50,592 nt of DNA from Acidobacteriota bacterium (GTDB taxonomy: Bacteria; Acidobacteriota; Terriglobia; Acidiferrales; UBA7541). The notes beneath the pieces were generated by a model, which had not been told where the DNA came from, made no database searches, and saw only the letters and a program-made list of their open reading frames with translations. Positions 44,405 through 50,592 of this stretch are shown in pieces. Within the stretch, counting starts at the first letter, position 1; every line of letters begins with the position of its first letter. The stretch spans positions 1-50,592 of the forward strand of contig PMUS01000050.1 in assembly GCA_003166795.1 (NCBI GenBank). Reading direction: 5' to 3'. The position numbers and the translations under genes were made by a program.

Positions 44405-45988
44405 ATGGCTGCAAACCACGATGTCGTTGTAATTGGGTCCGGCCACAATGGGCTTGTCGCGGCGGCCTGTCTGGCAGCCGCCGGCAAGAACGTGATCGTG
44501 CTCGAGCGCAACTCGTGGCACGGCGGCGGAGTGGTCACGGCCGAGCTCACGGGTCCCGGCTACCTGCACGACCGGTTCAGCACCGGGCACATCTTCATCC
44601 AGGGCAATCCGCTCATCAAGAACGACGAGCTCAAGCTTCTCTCGCGCTACGGGTTGAAATACGTCTATCCCGAAATCCCATTCATGGTCGTTTTCGACGA
44701 CGGCTCATCGATCGGCCTGTATCGCGATCGCCAGAAGAACTACGAGGAAATCGCCAGGTTCTCGAAGAAGGACGCGGACACGTTCCTGAAGTTCGCCGAG
44801 ACCTCGATGAAATATCTTCCCATGATCTCCGCGTCGTTCTACACGCCGCCGCCGCCCATGGGCGCCATGCTCGCGATGCTCGATCAAAGTCCCGAAGGCC
44901 GCGAGCTGTTTGCCTTCATGCAGAAGAGCCCCTACGACATCATCATGGAGAATTTCGAGAACGAGAAGGTGCGCCTGTTTTTCGTGCGCATGGTCTCCGA
45001 AAACCTGACCGGCCCGGAGGAAAAGGGAACCGGCCTCGGCATCTTCGTCTTCCTCGGATTCATGGAAACCTACGGCATCGGAGTGGCCGTGGGCGGCAGC
45101 GGCGCTCTCACTGCGTCGCTCATTCGCTGCATCGAAGCCCACGGCGGAAAGGTTCTCAACAACACCTCGGTCGAGCAGGTCCTGGTGAAAAACGGACGTG
45201 CCGCCGGCGTGCGCACCGCCGACGGCGCCGAGTACGCCGCGAAAGACGGCGTCATCGGTTCCATCCATCCCCATTTTCTGGCGAAGTATGTCCCGGGAGT
45301 GGACGCCAGGATCACACGCGATGCGGCGCGCGTCGAGCTCTCGGCGAATTCGTGCTTCACCGTTCACGGCGCCCTGAACGAACCTCTGCGATTCAAAGCC
45401 GGCGCGCACGTCAGCAAGTCCTACTTCACTGATTTGGTGCCCTCGGACATGACTGTTCTGCGGCAGTACTTCGACGCTCTGCGATACGGCCGCATTCCGG
45501 ACACGGCGTTGCTGGGTATTGCTTGCCCATCGAATTTTGACGCCACACGCTGCCCCCCGGGTAAATCCACGTTCCATATCTGGGACTACGTGCCCTACTC
45601 GCATCCCGATGGCGGGCCCAAGCACTGGGACAAGGCCAAGGACGCTTTCGCCCAGACGATGATCGACCGGACGGCGAAGTTCTGCGAAAATCTGACGCCG
45701 CAAAATATCATCGCCTACGTCTGCGACAGCCCCTTGGACCTCGAACGCTGTTCCGAAAGCTTTCAGAGGGGCGATCTGCATGGCGCCGCACCGTATCTCT
45801 ATCAGTCCGGCGCGCACCGCCCGACGCCCGATCTCGGAATGAACACTGTCCCGGGCGTCGATCGGCTTTATCTGGTTGGACCGTTCCAGCATCCCGGCGG
45901 CGGTGTCTTCGGCGCGGGGCGCGCGACGGCGATGAAAATGTGCGAGGACCTGAAAATTAATTTCGAAAAAATCGGCCAGCAACGATGA
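44405..45988 (+). CDS. Phytoene-desaturase-like FAD-dependent oxidoreductase
   Basis: 527 residues. The N-terminal FAD site VVVIGSGHNGLVAAACLAAAGKNVIVLER is followed by GGGVVTAEL; the C-terminus has GVDRLYLVGPFQHPGGGVFGAGRATAM, the second flavin-contact region. It belongs to the amine-oxidase/carotenoid-desaturase superfamily. No carotenoid genes are nearby, so another hydrophobic or aromatic substrate is likely. Its stop overlaps the start of the 68-aa gene (ATGATGA), so the two are coupled. Confidence 0.87.
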   Translation: MAANHDVVVIGSGHNGLVAAACLAAAGKNVIVLERNSWHGGGVVTAELTGPGYLHDRFSTGHIFIQGNPLIKNDELKLLSRYGLKYVYPEIPFMVVFDDGSSIGLYRDRQKNYEEIARFSKKDADTFLKFAETSMKYLPMISASFYTPPPPMGAMLAMLDQSPEGRELFAFMQKSPYDIIMENFENEKVRLFFVRMVSENLTGPEEKGTGLGIFVFLGFMETYGIGVAVGGSGALTASLIRCIEAHGGKVLNNTSVEQVLVKNGRAAGVRTADGAEYAAKDGVIGSIHPHFLAKYVPGVDARITRDAARVELSANSCFTVHGALNEPLRFKAGAHVSKSYFTDLVPSDMTVLRQYFDALRYGRIPDTALLGIACPSNFDATRCPPGKSTFHIWDYVPYSHPDGGPKHWDKAKDAFAQTMIDRTAKFCENLTPQNIIAYVCDSPLDLERCSESFQRGDLHGAAPYLYQSGAHRPTPDLGMNTVPGVDRLYLVGPFQHPGGGVFGAGRATAMKMCEDLKINFEKIGQQR

Positions 45989-46191
45989 TGAAAATCTACG
46001 GCCCGGACAATAACGAGCTGATGCAGATTACGTCACTCGAAAACGAAGACGGCAAGCTCGTGATGAAAGGCAAAGTGTTCGGTTCGATGCCCCTGACTGC
46101 GAAGCTCACCGGCACCGAAGCCCGCAACGCGATCAAGCTGTTGAATTTCAAGCTGGTAATGTTTTTGCTGACGTTTCTTTTCCGCAAGTAG
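45985..46191 (+). CDS. Small hypothetical protein coupled to the oxidoreductase
   Basis: 68 residues. The first 45 form a likely beta-rich domain (MKIYGPDNNELMQITSLENEDGKL and KGKVFGSMPLTAKL). The end is hydrophobic (LNFKLVMFLLTFLFRK), perhaps a membrane-tethering tail. It overlaps the preceding gene by 4 nt, which supports reality. Function unknown; it might be a subunit or membrane anchor for the oxidoreductase. Confidence 0.75.
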   Translation: MMKIYGPDNNELMQITSLENEDGKLVMKGKVFGSMPLTAKLTGTEARNAIKLLNFKLVMFLLTFLFRK

Positions 46192-46221
46192 TCCGTCCGA
46201 GGACTCTCTGTTCTAGTTTTT

Positions 46222-46412
46222 CGTCAGGGCACGACTTTAGTCGCCCCGTAAACGCAGCAACATGAGTGCGGCTTTAGCCGCGAAGGCACGACGAAGGGTG
46301 GAAGCGCGGGGTTCTAGTCTCGCGAAGAGCTGAAAACGACGTGCGGTGGAAGCGCGGGGTTCTAACCCCACGAAAACCCGCTCCAATCAATAGGGGGCTT
46401 TAACCCTGGTTC
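46222..46412. repeat. Cluster of REP-like hairpins
   Basis: Several short inverted repeats stand in a row: CGAC-TTTA-GTCG, GCGGC-TTTA-GCCGC, an imperfect CGCGGGGTTCTAGTCTCGCG, GGGGT-TCT-AACCCC, and AGGG-containing CTTTAACCCT. The phrase TGGAAGCGCGGGGTTCTA occurs twice (46299-46316 and 46347-46364). These resemble repetitive extragenic palindromes. The cluster fills the gap between the 68-aa gene and the hydrolase gene. Confidence 0.65.
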
Positions 46413-46445
46413 GGGCCAGCACGATATTGCTAGGAGCGAAATCGA

Positions 46446-47609
46446 ATGGCAGGACGAGCGAAACGGGATGGTTTGGATGTATCCAGACTTCGCCATCTGA
46501 AGGCCGTCATCGAGGACGATATCAAGCGCGGCCGCTATTACGGTGGAGTGATTTTGGTAGCTCGAAAAGGCGTCATCGGCCTTCACGAGGCCATCGGCCT
46601 CATCGATCCCACAACCAGGAAGCCGGTCACCAAGAAATCGGTCTTCAGCCTTTTTTCGACCACGAAAGCTATCACCAACGTGCTCGTGTTCCGCGCCATC
46701 GAGCGGGGCGAGTTCGCGCTAACGACGAAAGTCTCCGAGATTATTCCCGAGTTTTCAGGAGGACAGCGCCAGCACATCACGTTCTACCACCTTCTGACAC
46801 ACAGCTCAGGACTGCCGAGTGTGTTCACGCCCAAACCGGGGATGTATATCGACCGCCTGGATGAGATCGTCGCCGCCATCTGCGCGAACGTCCACTGCGC
46901 CGCCGCGCCGGGGGAAGTGATCAATTATTCCCCGATGGCCGCGCACGCCCTCATGGGCGAGGCGGTTCGCCGGACCGACCCTAAGAAGCGCTCCTATCGC
47001 CGGTTGGTCGAAGACGAGATCCTGAAGCCGCTGAAAATGAAGGACACCTCCATCGGCGTTCGCAAGGATCTCCGCGCGCGCAAAATCGTTCCCATCTTTC
47101 TCGATCGCTCGCCCATCGAACATCTGGGTCACAGCAATCTCGGTCCCAATGGTGCCTTCGAGGAGGAAAACTCGGAGATGCCCTGGGTTGGATGTGTCTC
47201 TACGGTTTCGGACTTGTACCGCTTCGCGGAAATGCTGAGGCGCGGCGGGGAGCTCGATGGCGCGCGAATCCTGTCGCCCGCGATTCTCGATTTGGCCACG
47301 CGGAATTGGTCGGGCAACAAGCCGAACGAGCTTTACAAGCCGCTCGTCACCGCCCGCGGCTGGGAGCCTTATCCCGCGTACCAGGGGATTGGTTTCCAGG
47401 TGCGCGGAGACGCCATCTGCCACGGTCTCTTCGGAACGCTCACTTCGCCGCGAACCTTTGGCAACTACGGCGCCGGCAGCTCGCTCTTCTGGGTTGACCC
47501 CGAGCGACAGATGACTTTCGTCTGCCTAACCGCCGGAGTAATGAACGGCGTGGACAATATCGAACGATTCCAGCGCCTCTCCGACATCGCAGTCTCCGCG
47601 GCAACCTAA
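46446..47609 (+). CDS. Serine hydrolase of the class C beta-lactamase family
   Basis: 387 residues without a signal peptide, so probably cytoplasmic. The catalytic SxxK is in SLFSTTKAITN; the second motif reads INYSP (Tyr retained, Asn replaced by Pro); a late GAGSSLFW segment may stand in for the third. The family includes esterases and peptidases as well as beta-lactamases; an esterase is more likely for a cytosolic member. AGGAG 9 nt upstream fixes the start. Confidence 0.85.
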   Translation: MAGRAKRDGLDVSRLRHLKAVIEDDIKRGRYYGGVILVARKGVIGLHEAIGLIDPTTRKPVTKKSVFSLFSTTKAITNVLVFRAIERGEFALTTKVSEIIPEFSGGQRQHITFYHLLTHSSGLPSVFTPKPGMYIDRLDEIVAAICANVHCAAAPGEVINYSPMAAHALMGEAVRRTDPKKRSYRRLVEDEILKPLKMKDTSIGVRKDLRARKIVPIFLDRSPIEHLGHSNLGPNGAFEEENSEMPWVGCVSTVSDLYRFAEMLRRGGELDGARILSPAILDLATRNWSGNKPNELYKPLVTARGWEPYPAYQGIGFQVRGDAICHGLFGTLTSPRTFGNYGAGSSLFWVDPERQMTFVCLTAGVMNGVDNIERFQRLSDIAVSAAT

Positions 47610-47792
47610 AATCGGCGAGCGATCGGATCACCGGACAAATACCCACCCGGTACTTCACAATTCCGGTCAGAGCGTTAATGAGGGAATAACAAACGCCGTA
47701 TAACAGCACTGAAGGGCGCCGCTAGTCTGGGCTCGAGCAGGCAATTGCTGCACCAACTTGGGAAAAGCGGACACATTGGAAGGAGGCACGGT

Positions 47793-48323
47793 ATGAGAAA
47801 GGTCGCTTTCTGGGTGGTTGCAATCGCAGCGGTGGCAGGCGTTCTCGCCTCCACGGTCCCTGCATCCGGACCAGCCGATGAAGAGGCGGTCCCGATCTTC
47901 GGAATCAAGATTCCCCCCGGATACCGCGACTGGAAGTTGATCTCCGTGGCTCACGAAGAAGGCAACCTCAACGATATTCGCGCCATTCTGGGCAACGATG
48001 TAGCGATCAAGGCCTACCGGGAAGGGAAGCTTCCGTTCCCGGAAGGCACCGTCATTGCCCGAATAGCCTGGGACTACGTCCCGTCGGAAGAAAACAACAA
48101 GGTATTTGGCCGAGCCCAATCTTTCGTTCCCGGACCCGCCCCGGATTGGTACCTTCAGTTCATGGTCAAGGATTCGAAAAAGTACGCCGCGACGGGCGGC
48201 TGGGGATACGCTCAATTTAATAAGGACGGCAAACCCGCCGACGAGGCGAAGCTCAAAACTTGCTTTCCCTGCCACGAGCCTATCAAAGCTCGCGACTTTG
48301 TCTTCACCCGTTACGCACCTTAA
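47793..48323 (+). CDS. Cytochrome P460-like secreted heme protein
   Basis: 176 residues with a signal peptide (FWVVAIAAVAGVLASTVPAS). GIKIPPGYRDWKLISVAHEE, LPFPEGTVIARIAWDY and the C-terminal heme motif CFPCHEPIKARDFVFTRY are typical of P460 proteins. Characterised relatives oxidise hydroxylamine or bind NO; many members have no known role. AAGGAGG 6 nt upstream supports the start. Confidence 0.87.
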   Translation: MRKVAFWVVAIAAVAGVLASTVPASGPADEEAVPIFGIKIPPGYRDWKLISVAHEEGNLNDIRAILGNDVAIKAYREGKLPFPEGTVIARIAWDYVPSEENNKVFGRAQSFVPGPAPDWYLQFMVKDSKKYAATGGWGYAQFNKDGKPADEAKLKTCFPCHEPIKARDFVFTRYAP

Positions 48324-48372
48324 ATTAAAGTCGTCGAGGCCAATTCATTCGCCCACAAGCGGAGGTAAGGTT

Positions 48373-49002
48373 ATGGACATGAAATTCGAAATTGTAGTGT
48401 TGCCCGTCTCGGATGCCAATCGCGCGAAGGAATTCTACGCCAGGCTCGGGTGGCGGCTCGACGCCGACTTCGACAGCAGTAAAGACTTCCGCGTGATCCA
48501 GTTCACGCCGCCGGGCTCCGGGTGCTCAATCATCTTCGGCAAGAACGTCACCGCGGCGGCACCCGGCTCCGCTCAGGGCCTGTACCTGATCGTCTCCGAC
48601 ATCGAGTCCGCCCGCAAACAACTGCTCGGTCTCGGCGTCGAGATTAGCGAGGTGTTCCACAACGACGGCGTGTACGTGGGCACGGATGAGCCCTACCTGT
48701 TTGGACGGGTCCGGGTCAGCGGTCCGGATGCCGAGCGCCGCAGCTACCGCTCGTTCGCCTCGTTCCGTGATCCGGATGGCAACGGCTGGCTGCTCCAGGA
48801 GATCACATCGCGGTTGCCCGGTCGCATCGACCCCGCGACCACGACCTTCGCGTCGGCGAACGATCTGGCAAGCGCGCTTCGGCGCGCGGAGGCCGCCCAC
48901 GGCGAACACGAGAAGCGCATCGGTGCGGCCGATACAAACTGGCCCGACTGGTACGCCAAGTACATGGCGGCGGAGCAGGCCGGGGCCGAGCTGCCGACGT
49001 GA
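48373..49002 (+). CDS. VOC-family (glyoxalase-like) protein
   Basis: 209 residues. KFEIVVLPVSDANRAKEFYARLGWRLD and FRDPDGNGWLLQEI mark the paired beta-alpha-beta-beta-beta units of the vicinal-oxygen-chelate fold. An added C-terminal helix-rich tail (about 150-209, RRAEAAHGEHEKRIGAADTNWPDWYAKYM) resembles versions I associate with actinobacteria. GGAGG before the ATG supports the start. The downstream sequence looks like a cut-off neighbour gene, suggesting transfer. Confidence 0.87.
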   Translation: MDMKFEIVVLPVSDANRAKEFYARLGWRLDADFDSSKDFRVIQFTPPGSGCSIIFGKNVTAAAPGSAQGLYLIVSDIESARKQLLGLGVEISEVFHNDGVYVGTDEPYLFGRVRVSGPDAERRSYRSFASFRDPDGNGWLLQEITSRLPGRIDPATTTFASANDLASALRRAEAAHGEHEKRIGAADTNWPDWYAKYMAAEQAGAELPT

Positions 49003-49060
49003 GCGACTACGGCGTCGTCGGCGGCAGCTCGCCGGGCGAGCCCGTGACGAATCCAAGTGA
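48999..49060 (+). pseudogene. Possible remnant of a flavin oxidoreductase N-terminus
   Basis: A GTG overlapping the VOC stop (GTGA) starts VSDYGVVGGSSPGEPV, similar to the flavin-binding start SDYDV-V-GGGSPGEH of dihydrolipoamide-dehydrogenase-like proteins, with one or two residues missing. After about 20 codons the similarity ends and the frame looks random. I infer a truncated gene dragged along with the VOC gene. Confidence 0.4.
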
Positions 49061-49753
49061 GCTCAAGTCCCGATTAGCCGGATTACCGGACAAGGTCGTT
49101 CTGCTGCCCGCATGTCCGGCTACCGCGTCAATCAGGTGCCAGACCCCCAATTTAGGCTTTCGCACTCACGCACTGGCGCGCGATTTCCCATTTTCCCCGG
49201 CCGATTATGTCACCTGTACTTTTTCCGTACGCCCGCGCAGTCGCCGGGCCCGACCGCAACGTGCTACTTTGCAGCGAGGTCCATCAACATGGACACGCGA
49301 CGCGTTGGGCGATGGCAAAGGGTGCAGGCCGAGCTCTGTGCCGGCGGAAAATCGGACTCAATCTCAACGGCACACTCCGAAAGATGCGACGCGTTCAGCA
49401 CAAGGTGTTTTCGCCCCACCCTCGTGCCTCGCAAATACGGCATTACGAATCGCGATTCACAATTTACGAGTCACAGGTTGCTCGTTACGAACCACCAATC
49501 ACGCCAAGTTACTCGACACACCGTGCCGAGTAGATTTGCGCGTAACTCACTGAAAACAAAGAATCGGTGTCCATGCTACTCGACACACAATCGAGGGGTC
49601 TGTGCGGCGCCAAATTTCCCGCAATCCTCTGCCATTCAGCCCCGCGTTTTCCATCGCTCCCGGTCCTCGTCGTCCCGGCGGCAACCTGAATCTGTTGACG
49701 CCGCGACGTCGCTGTGGCAACTTCCCCCACGCAGGATACAGGGAGCACACGAA
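49003..49753. other. Long intergenic region without an intact gene
   Basis: 751 nt. It begins with the putative flavoprotein remnant, holds a stretch of short near-repeats of ATTACGAATCGCGATTCACA type around 49440-49500, then GACACAC element copy B (49507-49588). A GGGAG ribosome site for the last gene is at its right end. Confidence 0.55.
49507..49588. repeat. Dispersed element bounded by GACACAC, copy B
   Basis: Starts AGTTACTCGACACACC, has the core GCGCGTAACT and TGAAAACAAA at the same place as copy A (5550-5628), and ends CTACTCGACACAC. Both copies are about 80 bp and have terminal direct repeats. Confidence 0.55.
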
Positions 49754-50592
49754 ATGAAGACCCCGCCCGGTGTGAGCAGTCAGGATTTCTCCGAAGCGAT
49801 CAAGCAATTTGAGGAAGCCGTCGGCAAGGAATGGGTTTTCACGAGCGACGAAGATGTCGCCTTGTATCGCGACGCGTATTCTCCCTTCTATGGCGAACCT
49901 GAAGAACTCGTCGCTTCCGCGGCGGTCGCGCCGGACGGTGTCGAGCAAGTGCAGAAAGTCGTAAAGATCGCGAACGCTTACAAGATTCCGATCTATCCCA
50001 TTTCCACTGGAAAAAATCTCGGATACGGCGGTTCCGCGCCCGCTCTATCGGGCAGCGTGGTTCTCGATCTGAAGCGCATGAATCGGATCTTGGAAGTGAA
50101 CGAGAGGAATGCGTATGCGCTTGTGGAGCCGGGCGTCAGCTATTTCGATCTTTACCGCTATATCCAGGAGAAGGGCCTCAAGCTTTGGATTGACGTTCCC
50201 GATCCCGGCTGGGGCAGTCCGATTGGAAACTCTCTAGACCGCGGCGGCGGCTATTTGATGGCGGAGTATCGCAATCACTTCGACGCTCATTGCGGCATGG
50301 AAGTCGTCCTGGCGAACGGCGAGGTAATGCGCACGGGCATGGGTGCGCTCCCCGCCGCGAAGACGTGGCAGCAGTACAAATCCGGCTTCGGTCCGTGGAT
50401 TGACGGGATGTTCTCGCAGTCGAATTTTGGCGTGGTCACAAAAATGGGATTCTGGCTGATGCCGGAGCCTGATGCGTATCTCGCGGGCATTGTTTACGTG
50501 CCGAGGCACGACGATCTCATTCCTCTGGTTGACACTCTGAACTATTTGGAGAACACGCGCGTCACGACGGGAATGCCGGAAATCGGGAGCCC
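49754..50592 (+). CDS. 4-cresol dehydrogenase/vanillyl-alcohol-oxidase-type flavoprotein, truncated by window end
   Basis: The first 279 codons are present. The FAD-binding PCMH-type domain is clear: PIYPISTGKNLGYGGSAP, GSVVLDLKRMNRI, ALVEPGVSYFDLYRYIQEKG, then NSLDRGGGYLMAEYRNHFDAHCGMEVVLANGEVMRTG and QSNFGVVTKMGFWLMPEP. The family oxidises para-alkylphenols or vanillyl alcohol. GGGAG 8 nt upstream fixes the start. Such an enzyme can feed phenolic catabolism and so fits the hydroquinone locus 20 kb away, though no operator copy was found before it. Confidence 0.85.
   Translation, partial: MKTPPGVSSQDFSEAIKQFEEAVGKEWVFTSDEDVALYRDAYSPFYGEPEELVASAAVAPDGVEQVQKVVKIANAYKIPIYPISTGKNLGYGGSAPALSGSVVLDLKRMNRILEVNERNAYALVEPGVSYFDLYRYIQEKGLKLWIDVPDPGWGSPIGNSLDRGGGYLMAEYRNHFDAHCGMEVVLANGEVMRTGMGALPAAKTWQQYKSGFGPWIDGMFSQSNFGVVTKMGFWLMPEPDAYLAGIVYVPRHDDLIPLVDTLNYLENTRVTTGMPEIGS

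Noticed and set aside
44705..45982. 425-codon minus-strand frame opposite the FAD oxidoreductase
   Set aside because: Explained by GC-rich codon bias on the opposite strand; the plus-strand protein has clear flavin motifs.
46299..46364. CRISPR-like array
   Set aside because: The repeated phrase TGGAAGCGCGGGGTTCTA occurs only twice and forms hairpins with adjacent bases; there are no uniform spacers and no cas genes.
49207..49533. 108-codon plus-strand frame in the last intergenic region
   Set aside because: It runs through short repeats and the GACACAC element, has no ribosome site and shows no protein-like pattern.

Overview
The window looks like chromosomal DNA of a soil-type, GC-rich Gram-negative bacterium, most likely an Acidobacteriota member. 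This placement is an inference from gene content (several secreted PQQ/sorbosone-dehydrogenase-like propellers, FHA-GAF-SpoIIE phosphatase, STAS proteins, c-type cytochromes), many short REP-like hairpins between genes, and uniform codon use; no rRNA or other phylogenetic marker is present. It opens on the 3' end of a tRNA (probably Pro) and closes inside a 4-cresol dehydrogenase/vanillyl-alcohol-oxidase-type flavoprotein. No CRISPR array, phage or intact insertion sequence was seen.

Layout. 1-7.5 kb: secreted beta-propeller oxidoreductases (one fused to cytochrome c), an aldehyde dehydrogenase and a PEBP-family protein. 7.5-10.7 kb (minus strand): dipZ-msrB-msrA, a periplasmic methionine-sulfoxide repair operon with its own thiol relay. 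10.9-13.2 kb: an FHA-GAF-SpoIIE phosphatase and a STAS protein (partner switch). 13.3-17.8 kb: a disulfide-reductase-family flavoprotein, then threonine dehydratase, thioesterase and aminotransferase in one run. 18.57 kb: tRNA-Pro(CGG). 18.7-27.0 kb: a complete-looking reductive pyrimidine degradation locus (hydA, preT, preA, NCS1 permease, aldehyde dehydrogenase, beta-ureidopropionase). 27.2-35.9 kb: a hydroquinone ring-cleavage locus (two-subunit hydroquinone 1,2-dioxygenase, semialdehyde dehydrogenase, AraC regulator, MFS permease) next to three secreted proteins. Three copies of one 43-44 bp site lie before the dioxygenase operon, before the permease and before the secreted-protein operon, which suggests one regulon.

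36-44.3 kb is the most unusual region. A plus-strand operon encodes a cytoplasmic triple-GAF sensor fused to a HlyD-type adaptor, a HlyD-type lipoprotein, and a PqqD-like/M50 metalloprotease/HlyD membrane protein. Convergent to it, across a perfect 14-bp hairpin, lies a 29-codon gene for a Lys-rich peptide. That gene has a strong ribosome binding site and a near-perfect sigma-54 promoter. The next gene on the same strand encodes a sigma-54 activator whose receiver domain has lost its phospho-acceptor Asp. I read this as a candidate small-peptide (RiPP-like) processing and export system under sigma-54 control. It contains no recognisable radical-SAM enzyme or ABC transporter. 44.4-50.6 kb: a phytoene-desaturase-like oxidoreductase with a translationally coupled 68-aa protein, a REP cluster, a serine hydrolase, a P460-like cytochrome, a VOC protein that may be imported from an actinobacterium-like donor, and the truncated flavoprotein.
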